A stretch of 64,000 nucleotides of DNA, from contig NZ_JACHXD010000020.1 in assembly GCF_014191875.1 (NCBI RefSeq), positions 1 through 64,000 on the forward strand. Reading direction: 5' to 3'. Positions 35,252 to 43,868 of the stretch are shown one piece after another. The position numbers and the translations under genes are program-made. Position 1 is the first letter of the stretch. Each line of letters begins with the position of its first letter. This stretch comes from Pseudoduganella violacea. Lineage in GTDB: Bacteria > Pseudomonadota > Gammaproteobacteria > Burkholderiales > Burkholderiaceae_D. The notes beneath the pieces are model-generated. The model saw only the letters and a program-made list of their open reading frames with translations. It searched no databases and had not been told where the DNA came from.

Positions 35252-35815
35252 CTAAGGATCGCTGGCGGTCCGACGCGGCAGGCGCGGAATGGCGGTGTCG
35301 GCTGGACTGTCGGCGCAAGCCTGGTCGACATATGCCGCCATCGCGGCGACCGTCGGGTTTTCGAAGACCACGCGCAGCGGAAAGGCGATCGGCCAGGCGC
35401 GGCGGATCAGCGTGGCCAGCCGTGTGGCGGCGAGCGAATGTCCGCCGAGATCGGCGAAGAAATCATGGTCGATGCTGTCCGGGCAGGCTCCCAGCACCTG
35501 GGCGATCAGGGCGGCGATAGTCTGCTCGGCCGGTGTGCTTGGCGCGCGTAGTGGCTGTGATGCGGCTATCGGCTGCCCGGGCAGTCGCAGCGCGCTCCGG
35601 TCCAGCTTTCCAGCAGCGTTGAGGGGCAGCTCCGCGAGAGTGCAGATAAGCTCAGGGATCATGTAATGGGGCAGCGATTCGCGCAGCCAGGCGCGCAGCT
35701 GTTCGGGATCGCATTCCGCGCCGCTGGCCGGCACGACGAAAGCGGCCAGGCGTTCGCAGTATTCGCGCTCGCGCGACAGCCATAGGGCGCGCAGCTTCTC
35801 ATGCGCCGGGGTCAT
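35252..35815 (-). CDS. Separate NRPS fragment: C-terminal A subdomain plus thiolation domain
   Basis: A 187-residue protein; its ATG overlaps the stop of NRPS-2 by ATGA, so it is translationally coupled. Residues 20-85 contain the A9 region LRAWLRESLPHYMIPE and the A10 motif LPLNAAGKLDR, whose lysine (K70) is the catalytic lysine of the adenylation reaction. Residues ~95-175 are a T domain with the phosphopantetheine serine in DLGGHSL (S127). NRPS-2 lacks both parts, so this protein completes its A domain in trans or represents the result of a frameshift at the same site. A short basic C-terminal tail follows. No thioesterase or reductase domain is fused here. Confidence 0.9.
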   Translation of the reverse strand: MTPAHEKLRALWLSREREYCERLAAFVVPASGAECDPEQLRAWLRESLPHYMIPELICTLAELPLNAAGKLDRSALRLPGQPIAASQPLRAPSTPAEQTIAALIAQVLGACPDSIDHDFFADLGGHSLAATRLATLIRRAWPIAFPLRVVFENPTVAAMAAYVDQACADSPADTAIPRLPRRTASDP

Positions 35816-38800
35816 TTCATTGCCTTTACGACGGCCATCGAATCGGCCCACCAGTATTGGCAATCTGGCGGCGGACGCAGGCCGCGCACGAGCGTCACCG
35901 AGAACGAGGAGAAGTGCTCCAACAGCAGTCGCTGGTGCCGCCGCGACAGCGAGTCGATCTCGTTGCTGTAGTAGGTGAACACGCCGCCGGGCCGCAGCAT
36001 GCGTTGGGCGGCGGGGAAGAACGCGGCGGCGAAGGTGGGCGAGCCGGCGACGTCGGTGCTGTACTCTTCCTCGGAAGTGGGATAGGTGTCGAACAGCACG
36101 CCGTCGAAGGAGCCGGGTTCGAATATCCAGTCCTGCCAGCGGCCGGGGACGACCGTGATGGCGGCGCCGGGACGCTGGGCGCGCCACTGGTCGAGCCGCG
36201 CCAGGACTTCGGGGTGGCATTCGACTATCGTGTGGGAGCGCACGCCGCATTCCTGCAGCAGCGTAGCCGAGATGCCCATGCCGAAGCCGATTTCGGCGAC
36301 GTGGCCACCGGACGTGGCTGCGGCGCCGGCCAGGGCTTGCATCAGCGGCCGCTCCCATTCCTGCATCACTTGCTGTCCCTCGATCAGCAGCTCGCGCGCC
36401 GACCAGGCGGCGGCGCTGGTTTCCCAACGGCCTTCCATCTCGGGCCGGGTGGAACCGGCGACACATTGGCGGGCAATGGCGTCAATGGCTGTCAGGTCGG
36501 CGACGGTTTCGTCGAGTGTCCGCTGCAGCAGCCAGTTGTGCTGCGCTGGCTGCGGCGTGGGGGCGAAGCCGGGCTGCTGGAAGTTCAGGTATAGCTGGAA
36601 TTGGGGAGTGTTGCGCCACATGGTCTGGCTCCGTATCTGGTCTTGGTCGGTTTCGAAGCGGTACAGGAAGTCCGCTTCCGATGGGCTGAGTTGCTCCAGC
36701 CGCCATTGCAGCAGCCCGGCTTGCGCGTCGGATGTCGCGGGACAACGCTGTAGCGTGGCCGCCGCCGCGCGCACGCTGGGGTGGCGCAGTAGCGCCGTTT
36801 CGATTTCTCCGGGTTCGATGCGATAGCCGCGCAGCTTGATCTGCTGGTCGGCCCGGCCCAGGTATTCAAGCTGGCCATCGGCACGGTGACGCGCGCGGTC
36901 GCCGCTGGCGTACAGGCGGCCCGGCCCAAAAGGATTGGGGACGAAGCGGCGCGCTGTCAGCGCCGCGTCATGCATATAGCCACGCGCCAGTCCCGCTCCG
37001 CCCAGATACAACTCGCCCGGCAAGCCAGGTGGCACAAGCTGCATGGCGCCGTCCAGCACATACGCGCTATTGCCGGCGATTGGCCGGCCGATGGGCGGCA
37101 CGGCCGGCGGCGTTGCATCGCGCGCCAGATGCGCGGCGGTGGCGGTGATCGTGGCCTCGGTCGGACCATAGGCGTTGATGACCTGGACCGTGGGCAGCGC
37201 CTGCGCCAGCCGCGCGGCCAAGACGGCCGGCAGCGCTTCGCCGCCAACGAGGATGCGGCGCAGCGTGGTGCAGGCGGCAAAGCCCTCGTGATCGAGCAGC
37301 ACGGCCAGCAGCGAAGGAAAGACGTCGAGCAGGGTCACGCCCTGGCTTTGGATAAGGTGGACCAATTCATCGGCATCGCGCCCCTGGTTGCGGACCAAGA
37401 CGATTTCGGCGCCGGCCGCCAGTCCGCACAGCAGCTCCGACAGCGCGGCATCGAAACTGAAGGAGTATTTTTGCAGCACCACGTCGGTAAGCCTCAGGTC
37501 CAGCGCCGTCCGCAGCCACTGCACCTGATTGGCGAGCGCGCCATGTTCGATCAGCACGCCTTTCGGCACGCCGGTCGAGCCGGATGTGTAGATCAGCGCC
37601 GCCAGCCGTTGCGGCGGGATCGGCCGCGCAGGCATCACCTCCGCATCTGCCAGGGTGTCGCGCCACCAGGGCGCATCGTCAAGCACGGTCACCGGCGCGG
37701 CTTCAGCCAGGATCGCCGCCGCGCGCTGGGCGGGCAACTCCGGGTCCAGGTAAACGAATGCGGCTTCCGCGCGCCAGGCCGCCAGGATGGCGACGGCGGT
37801 ATCCAGATTATCGGCCAGGCGGATGGCGACTATTCGCTCGGCAGCGGCGCCGCGCACGCGCAGGAGCGTGGCCAACTGCCCGCAGCGGCGGTCGAGTTCC
37901 GCGTAGCTCAGACGGGCTTGCGGCGTGGTCAGGGCGGTGCGCTCGCCAAAATTTTTGAACGTCCAGCCGGCGCGCGGCGTTTGCGCCTGGCCGACCCAGG
38001 TAGCGAGCAGCGCCCGGTCCGCGGTGCTGGTCAGCGGCAAGGTGCCGATCGGCTGGTCCGGCGCGGCGAGTATGGCCGCCAGCATGCGTTCCCAGTGATC
38101 GAGCAGGCGCGCGACAGTCGGACTATCGAACACGTCGCAATTGAATTCAAAGCGGCTCAGCAAGCCTTCACCGCTTTCGAACAGGTCGAGCGCCAGATCG
38201 ACGTTGGTGGCCGCGCGCTGGTAGCCGATCTCCTCGCGCAGTGCGCTGGTCCGCGCCGTATTGTGGCGTGACTTGAAGAATTGCACCGTGGCCCGGTACA
38301 GGGGATTATGGCCCAGCGAGCGGCGCGGCTGCAGGTGTTCGACCAGCCTGGCGAAGGGCAGTTGTTGGCCCGAGTAGGCGGCCACGCTGGATTCGCGCGT
38401 GGCGGCCAGCACCTGCAGAAAGCTTTGTCCGGAAGTCAGGCGCACGCGCAGCAGGATGGTGTTGAGGAAGAAGCCGATCAGATCCTCGGCTTCCTCCGGC
38501 GCGCGGTTGGCCATCGGTGCGCCGAGTACGAGATCGGTCTGGCCGGTGTAGCGGTGCAGCAGGGCCGCGAAGGCCGCCAGCAGCACCTGGAACACAGTGG
38601 CGCCGGCGCGGCGCGCCAATTCGTACAGCGCGTCGCGCTGGGGGGCTGCCAGCAGGCGCGCGCGCACGTCCGCGCGGCGGGTGGCGATGGGTGGTGGCGG
38701 TCGGTCGGTTGGCAGCGCCAGTTCCGGCGCGCCGGCGAGATAGCCGCTCCAGAACGCCAATAGTTCGTCGAGGTGGGCGCCGCTCAATTGCGCGCGCTGC

Positions 38801-39429
38801 CAGCGGGCGAAGTCGGCGAACTGCACGCGCAGTGGCGCAAGCGGCACCGGACGCCCCTGCAGGGAAGCCTCATAGGCGGCGTTCAGGTCGCGCATCAGAA
38901 TGTCGATCGACCAGCCGTCCGCCACGATATGGTGGATCGTCAGCAGCTGGAACGCGCCGCTGGACAGGTACAGCAGGGCGGCGCGGAATAGGGGGCCGCG
39001 GCTTAGATCAAACGGCGTTTCAGCCTGCTCGCGCGCCAGGTGCGCGGCCTGTTCCTGCTGCGCGGCGGGCGTTTCGTTTGACAGGTCGAACACCGGCATG
39101 GGGGCCGGGTCCGCATCCTCGATCACCTGGAAGGGCACGCCGTCGCGCTCGACGAAGCGGGTGCGCAGGGTTTCGTGGCGCGCAACCAGAGAGCGCCATG
39201 CGGCGTCCCAGGCGGCGCGGTCCAGCTCCGGCGGTAGCGCCAGTTGCAGGTGCAGGTGGTATGAGCTGTCCTCCGGTTCGAGCTGCTGCAGGAACCATAG
39301 GCGTTCCTGCTCGAACGAGGCTTGTTCCTCGCGCCGCCCGGCGCGGGTGAGCCGGGTCGGACGCGCCAGCCGTTCGAGCAGTTCGCGCCGTTCGGGGGAG
39401 AGGTTGGCCAGGCGTTGCGCGAGGCTCAC
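35812..39429 (-). CDS. Nonribosomal peptide synthetase, C - interrupted A - GAMT-like methyltransferase (NRPS-2)
   Basis: A 1205-residue enzyme. The condensation domain (residues ~35-460) has the active-site HHIVADG (H166, H167, D171). The A domain starts near 480 and shows LIYTSGSTGVPKG, INAYGPTEAT, LYASGDRAR and KLRGYRIEPGEIE. I read the code as D-A-S-D-L-G-A-I-T-K (K in the next ORF); it resembles no perfect match but is near Arg codes (acidic residue at the fourth position). After A8 comes an inserted region and, from about residue 1000, a methyltransferase with VAEIGFGMGIS, FDGVLFDTYP and PPDCQYWWADS, close to guanidinoacetate N-methyltransferase. The gene ends there. It overlaps PKS by ATGA. 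Confidence 0.92.
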   Translation of the reverse strand: MSLAQRLANLSPERRELLERLARPTRLTRAGRREEQASFEQERLWFLQQLEPEDSSYHLHLQLALPPELDRAAWDAAWRSLVARHETLRTRFVERDGVPFQVIEDADPAPMPVFDLSNETPAAQQEQAAHLAREQAETPFDLSRGPLFRAALLYLSSGAFQLLTIHHIVADGWSIDILMRDLNAAYEASLQGRPVPLAPLRVQFADFARWQRAQLSGAHLDELLAFWSGYLAGAPELALPTDRPPPPIATRRADVRARLLAAPQRDALYELARRAGATVFQVLLAAFAALLHRYTGQTDLVLGAPMANRAPEEAEDLIGFFLNTILLRVRLTSGQSFLQVLAATRESSVAAYSGQQLPFARLVEHLQPRRSLGHNPLYRATVQFFKSRHNTARTSALREEIGYQRAATNVDLALDLFESGEGLLSRFEFNCDVFDSPTVARLLDHWERMLAAILAAPDQPIGTLPLTSTADRALLATWVGQAQTPRAGWTFKNFGERTALTTPQARLSYAELDRRCGQLATLLRVRGAAAERIVAIRLADNLDTAVAILAAWRAEAAFVYLDPELPAQRAAAILAEAAPVTVLDDAPWWRDTLADAEVMPARPIPPQRLAALIYTSGSTGVPKGVLIEHGALANQVQWLRTALDLRLTDVVLQKYSFSFDAALSELLCGLAAGAEIVLVRNQGRDADELVHLIQSQGVTLLDVFPSLLAVLLDHEGFAACTTLRRILVGGEALPAVLAARLAQALPTVQVINAYGPTEATITATAAHLARDATPPAVPPIGRPIAGNSAYVLDGAMQLVPPGLPGELYLGGAGLARGYMHDAALTARRFVPNPFGPGRLYASGDRARHRADGQLEYLGRADQQIKLRGYRIEPGEIETALLRHPSVRAAAATLQRCPATSDAQAGLLQWRLEQLSPSEADFLYRFETDQDQIRSQTMWRNTPQFQLYLNFQQPGFAPTPQPAQHNWLLQRTLDETVADLTAIDAIARQCVAGSTRPEMEGRWETSAAAWSARELLIEGQQVMQEWERPLMQALAGAAATSGGHVAEIGFGMGISATLLQECGVRSHTIVECHPEVLARLDQWRAQRPGAAITVVPGRWQDWIFEPGSFDGVLFDTYPTSEEEYSTDVAGSPTFAAAFFPAAQRMLRPGGVFTYYSNEIDSLSRRHQRLLLEHFSSFSVTLVRGLRPPPDCQYWWADSMAVVKAMK

Positions 39430-42400
39430 GCCGGCCCTCTTTCATCGAGTAGCGAGGAGACCTCGGCATCTGGCATGGCTTCGATCCGGTCCAGCAGCCG
39501 CGCCAGTTCGGCATCGGGCTGCTCGTCCAGCGCATCGAGGGCGGCAGCCAGCGCCGCCACCGTGGGATGGTCGAACAGGATGCGCACCGGCAGATCGCGT
39601 TGCAGCGCCTCGCGCAGGCGCGATACGACCTGGATCGCCAGCAGAGAATGGCCGCCTAGTTCGAAGAAGTTGTCGTCGGCCCCGATCGGACTGATGCCCA
39701 TCAGGTCACGCCAGAGATCGGCGACCAGCGTTTGCCGGCCGGGCGTGGGGGCAATGAAGCCGGCTGACATCTCGGGCCGCTCGTGCGATGCGGAAGGCGC
39801 CGGTGCCGGCGCCGCCGTGGCGGCTGGCGGCTGCAGCCAGCGTTGCAGCCGCGGGCCGAGCGGCGCCACCGAGACGATCAACTGGCGGATTTCCGGCGCG
39901 GCCAGCGTCCGTTCCAGCACGTCGATGCCGTCTTCGGCGCGGATCAGCGCTTCGCCGGCGGCGCTCTGGTTTTCGAAAGTCCAGCCGTCCCAATTGATGC
40001 TGATCCAGCGCGTGGCGCCGGACTGCTGCGCCGCCAGCGCGTCGAGCATTGCGTTGGCGGCCGCATAGGGGCCGAAGCCGATGCCGCCCAGTACCGCCGA
40101 AATGGACGACATCAGGCAGATGAAGTCGGGCGGATCGTCGCGCAGCGCCTCGGCCAGCAGGCGCGCGGCGCGCGGCTTGGCCGCGAAATGCGCCTCCGAG
40201 ACGTCGCGGCCGATGTCGGCAAAACCGGGGAAATAGGCGGCCGCCGTTAGTCCCGCGGCATGGAAGACGCCATGGATCTTGCCGCCTTGCGCGCGCGCCT
40301 CGGCAACCAGGCGCGCGACATCGGCCGGCACGCCGCCGTCGCCGCTGCACAGCACGACCTTGGTGCCCATGGCCTCAATCATGCGCAACCGTCCGATGCG
40401 CGGATCGCCGCTGCCGTCCCAGTGGTCGCGCGGCGGCATGGGGCTGCGGCCTGTGAGTACCACCGTGGCGGCGCCGCGCCGGGCCAGGAATTCAGCGATC
40501 AGCAGGCCGATCCTGCCGAAGCCGCCCGTGATCAGGTAGTTGCCTTCCAGCGCTGGCGCCAGCGCGGGCTGCACCTGCGCCAGCGGAGCCGGTTCGAACG
40601 TCAGCGCCCAGCGCTGCGCGCCACGGTAGGCGATCCAGGGCGCCGCTTGCGGCAGCGCTTCGGCCAGCAGGGCCGCCGCGTGCGCGCCGCCGAACAGCGA
40701 CAGCGCGGCCGCGTCGAGTTCGATCAGGCGGCAGCTGAGCTGCGGATATTCCTGCGCGGCGGCGATGGCCAGGCCGATGATGGCGGCCCGTTCCGGCTCG
40801 ATCTCGCGTTCGCGCGGCGCCACGGCGAAGGTCCAGCGCGTTACGAACAGCACGGTGGTGGGCGCGCTGCGACGGCTCAGGCTATGTAGAAGCGACAGTG
40901 CGCGGTAGTAGAGTTCCGCGGACGGCACCCCGTCCGCGATGCCGTCCAGCGCAATGACGGTGCGCACGCTGGGCGCCAGCTCGGCCAGGCCGGCGGCGCT
41001 GCCGGCGCGTTCGACCGGCTGGCCGAGATCAGCCAGTGTTTCGGCCAGCGCCGCCACCTGCTGTTCCGTGCCGCCGACGATGGCCCAGCCATCGCTGTAG
41101 TCAGCCGGCAGCGGCGCGGTCGGCGCCGTGCGCACCCAGCGCGGCTGGTAGAGCCAATCCTCCAGCGGCTGGGATGCGGCCGGAGGCGCCGGCATGGCGG
41201 TAGCCGGAGCGGCGGCGGACGATTCGATCCAGTAGCGCTGCCGCTCGAACGGATAGGTCGGCAGCGGCACGCGGCGACGCCGTTCGGCGCCGTAGAACGC
41301 GGGCCAGTCCACGGTGGCGCCGGCTGTCCACAGGCTGCCCAGGGCGTGCAAGGCGGCACGCTCGTCGTCCACCGTGTCGTCGGCCGCGTTGCGGGCATGG
41401 CGGCAGGACGAGACGATCAGGCGGCCCGGCGCATAGGCTTCGTGCTGCCGCGCGAAGCCGGCCAGGGTCTGGCCGGGGCCGACCTCCAGCAGGGCGCAGC
41501 CGGTATCGCCTAGCAGATGGCCGAGGCAGTCGGCGAAACGAACCGTCCCGCGCAAGTGGCGTCCCCAGTATTCGGGATTCTGCGCCTCGTGCGGCCCGAT
41601 CCAATGGCCGCTCAGATTGGATAGGTAGGGGATCGTGGGCGCGTGCAGGCGCATTTGAGCCATGGCCTCGATCATCGGCGCGATGGCGCCATCGACCAGT
41701 TGCGAATGGAAGGCGTGCGAGGTGTGCAGCGCCTGCACGGTGACGCCCTCGCTTTCGAGCTGGCGGCGGATGTCCGCGATGGCCGCCACGCCGCCCGACA
41801 GCACGCACAGCGCCGGCCCATTGACCGCTGCGATTTCGGCGGCGCCGGCGAAGCGCCCGCGCAGCGCCGTCTCGGGCTGCGCCACCGCCAGCATCGCCCC
41901 GGGCGGCATGCCGGCCAGGATCTGGCCGCGCCTGGCGATCAGTTGCAAGGCATCTTCCAGCGACAGCACGCCGGCCAGGCAGGCCGCCGTGTATTCGCCC
42001 ACGCTATGGCCGGCGAGGGCGGCGGGCTTGATCCCCCAATGCATCCACAATCGCGCCAGCGCGTAACTGGCGACAAACACCGCCGCCTGCGTGACCTGGG
42101 TCTGGCGCAGCACCTCGCCCTGGTCAGCCCCATGCATCAGGGTACGCAGGTCGAGGCCGAGCGGTGCGCGCAACAGGCCGGCGCAATGGTCGACAATCTC
42201 CCGGTACACGGGTTCGGCGCGGTACAGGCCTGCGCCCATGCCGGGATGCTGGGCGCCCTGGCCGGGAAACAGGAAGGCCACACCTTCGAACTTGCCATCG
42301 CGTGCGCTGCTGGCGCTGCGGCGCGGCGCGCCCTGGCGCAGCAGGGCGGCGGCATCGCCGGCACCGGCGCCGGCCGGCACGACGATGGCGCGGCGGCATT

Positions 42401-43868
42401 TCATTTCGCTGCGGCCCAGTTGCAGGGTATGCGCCACGTCGGGCAGCGCCAGTTCGGGGTGGGCGTCGAGATGGGCCGCGAGCCGCTCTGCCGCCGCGTC
42501 CAGCGCGCCGGGGCTGCGGGCCGAGAGCAGCAGCAACTGGGCCGCGCGCGAGGCGCCGCCCGGTTCGACTTCGGGCGCCTCTTCCAGAATCACGTGGGCA
42601 TTGGTGCCGCCGATGCCGAAGGAGCTGACCGCCGCGCGCCGCACGCCGCACTCGGGCTGCCAGTCGCGCAGCCCGGTGTTGACGAAGAAGGGACTGTTCT
42701 CCATATCGAGTTTGGGATTGGGCCGCTCGAAATGCAGGCTGGGCGGAATCTGGCGATGTTGCAGCGCCAGCACGCATTTGATCAAGCCGGCGACGCCGGC
42801 GGCCGAATCCATATGCCCGGTGTTGGACTTGACCGAGCCCAGGGCGCAATAGCGGCGCTGCGTGCTATTCCGCCACGCCTGGCACAGCGCGGCGAACTCG
42901 ATCGGATCGCCCAGCGGCGTAGCCGTGCCGTGCGCCTCCATCATCGTGATCGTGTCCGGCGCCACGCCCGCCATAGCCAGCGCCGTGGCAATCGCATGGG
43001 CCTGGCCGGCCACGCTGGGCGCCGTATAGCCGACCTTGTCGGCGCCATCGTTGTTCAAGCCCCAGCCGCGGATCACGGCGCAGATCGGATCGCCGTCGGC
43101 CAGCGCGTCAGCCAAGCGCTTGAGCACCACGCAGCCGGCGCCATTGGCGCCGACCGTGCCCATGGCGGCGGCATCGAAGGAGCGGCAGTGGCCATCCGGC
43201 GAGGCGATGCCGCCTTCCTCGTGGAGATAGCCGCGCAGCATCGGCACGCCGAGCGTGACGCCGCCGGCCAGCGCCACGTCGGACTGGTATTCGATCAGGC
43301 TTTGGCAGGCCAGGCCGACCGCGACCAGCGAAGTGGAGCAGGCCGTGCCCACCGTGATCGCCGGTCCTTTCAGGTTGAGCTTATAGGCCACCCGGGTGGC
43401 CAGGTGGTCTTTGTCGTTGCCGATCAGGATCTGGAAGCCGGTGGCGCGGCCGGCCAGCTGGGCATTGCCGTAAAGCTGGAAGGCATAGGTGCTCATGCTG
43501 GTGCCGGCGAACACGCCGATCATGCCCGGATGGCGCTCGGCCACGCAGCCGGCGTCCTGCAGCGCTTCGGTGGCGCACTCCAGAAAGACGCGCTGCTGCG
43601 GATCGAGGATTTCGGCCTCGCGCGGCGTGAAGCCGAAGAAGTCGGCGTCGAACTGCTCGATGCCGTCGACCACGCCATTGGCGCGCACATAGCTTGGGTG
43701 CGCCAGCGTCTCGGCCGGCACGCCGGCTTGGCGCAGCTCTTCCTCGCTGAAGAAGCGGATGCATTCGCGGCCCTGGCGCAGATTGTCCCAGAACTCGGCC
43801 ACGCCGGCGGCCATGGGGAAGCGGCCGGCCATGCCGATCACCGCCACGCATTCGGATTGGTCCGTCAT
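39426..43868 (-). CDS. Type I polyketide synthase module, KS-AT-KR-T
   Basis: A 1480-residue protein starting at the ATG at 43868 (MTDQSECVAVIGMAG), which overlaps the NRPS-1 stop by ATGA. KS: VGTACSTSL (C177), EAHGTATPLG (H313), and the K/H of KSNTGHMDSAAG (H352). AT: GHSVGEY (S622) and HAFH at 718-721, the pattern for malonyl-CoA. KR: GGFGRIGL at ~1115, S1255, Y1268, N1272, all present; a LDD motif is not seen. T: ELGGHSL (S1408). There is no DH, ER or methyltransferase, so the new C2 unit would keep a beta-hydroxyl. It accepts a chain from NRPS-1 and passes it to NRPS-2. Confidence 0.95.
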   Translation of the reverse strand: MTDQSECVAVIGMAGRFPMAAGVAEFWDNLRQGRECIRFFSEEELRQAGVPAETLAHPSYVRANGVVDGIEQFDADFFGFTPREAEILDPQQRVFLECATEALQDAGCVAERHPGMIGVFAGTSMSTYAFQLYGNAQLAGRATGFQILIGNDKDHLATRVAYKLNLKGPAITVGTACSTSLVAVGLACQSLIEYQSDVALAGGVTLGVPMLRGYLHEEGGIASPDGHCRSFDAAAMGTVGANGAGCVVLKRLADALADGDPICAVIRGWGLNNDGADKVGYTAPSVAGQAHAIATALAMAGVAPDTITMMEAHGTATPLGDPIEFAALCQAWRNSTQRRYCALGSVKSNTGHMDSAAGVAGLIKCVLALQHRQIPPSLHFERPNPKLDMENSPFFVNTGLRDWQPECGVRRAAVSSFGIGGTNAHVILEEAPEVEPGGASRAAQLLLLSARSPGALDAAAERLAAHLDAHPELALPDVAHTLQLGRSEMKCRRAIVVPAGAGAGDAAALLRQGAPRRSASSARDGKFEGVAFLFPGQGAQHPGMGAGLYRAEPVYREIVDHCAGLLRAPLGLDLRTLMHGADQGEVLRQTQVTQAAVFVASYALARLWMHWGIKPAALAGHSVGEYTAACLAGVLSLEDALQLIARRGQILAGMPPGAMLAVAQPETALRGRFAGAAEIAAVNGPALCVLSGGVAAIADIRRQLESEGVTVQALHTSHAFHSQLVDGAIAPMIEAMAQMRLHAPTIPYLSNLSGHWIGPHEAQNPEYWGRHLRGTVRFADCLGHLLGDTGCALLEVGPGQTLAGFARQHEAYAPGRLIVSSCRHARNAADDTVDDERAALHALGSLWTAGATVDWPAFYGAERRRRVPLPTYPFERQRYWIESSAAAPATAMPAPPAASQPLEDWLYQPRWVRTAPTAPLPADYSDGWAIVGGTEQQVAALAETLADLGQPVERAGSAAGLAELAPSVRTVIALDGIADGVPSAELYYRALSLLHSLSRRSAPTTVLFVTRWTFAVAPREREIEPERAAIIGLAIAAAQEYPQLSCRLIELDAAALSLFGGAHAAALLAEALPQAAPWIAYRGAQRWALTFEPAPLAQVQPALAPALEGNYLITGGFGRIGLLIAEFLARRGAATVVLTGRSPMPPRDHWDGSGDPRIGRLRMIEAMGTKVVLCSGDGGVPADVARLVAEARAQGGKIHGVFHAAGLTAAAYFPGFADIGRDVSEAHFAAKPRAARLLAEALRDDPPDFICLMSSISAVLGGIGFGPYAAANAMLDALAAQQSGATRWISINWDGWTFENQSAAGEALIRAEDGIDVLERTLAAPEIRQLIVSVAPLGPRLQRWLQPPAATAAPAPAPSASHERPEMSAGFIAPTPGRQTLVADLWRDLMGISPIGADDNFFELGGHSLLAIQVVSRLREALQRDLPVRILFDHPTVAALAAALDALDEQPDAELARLLDRIEAMPDAEVSSLLDERGPA

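Noticed and set aside
35089..35331. 80-codon minus-strand frame after the NRPS operon
   Set aside because: No ribosome site, Ser/Thr-rich random composition, and overlap with the T-domain gene in another frame.
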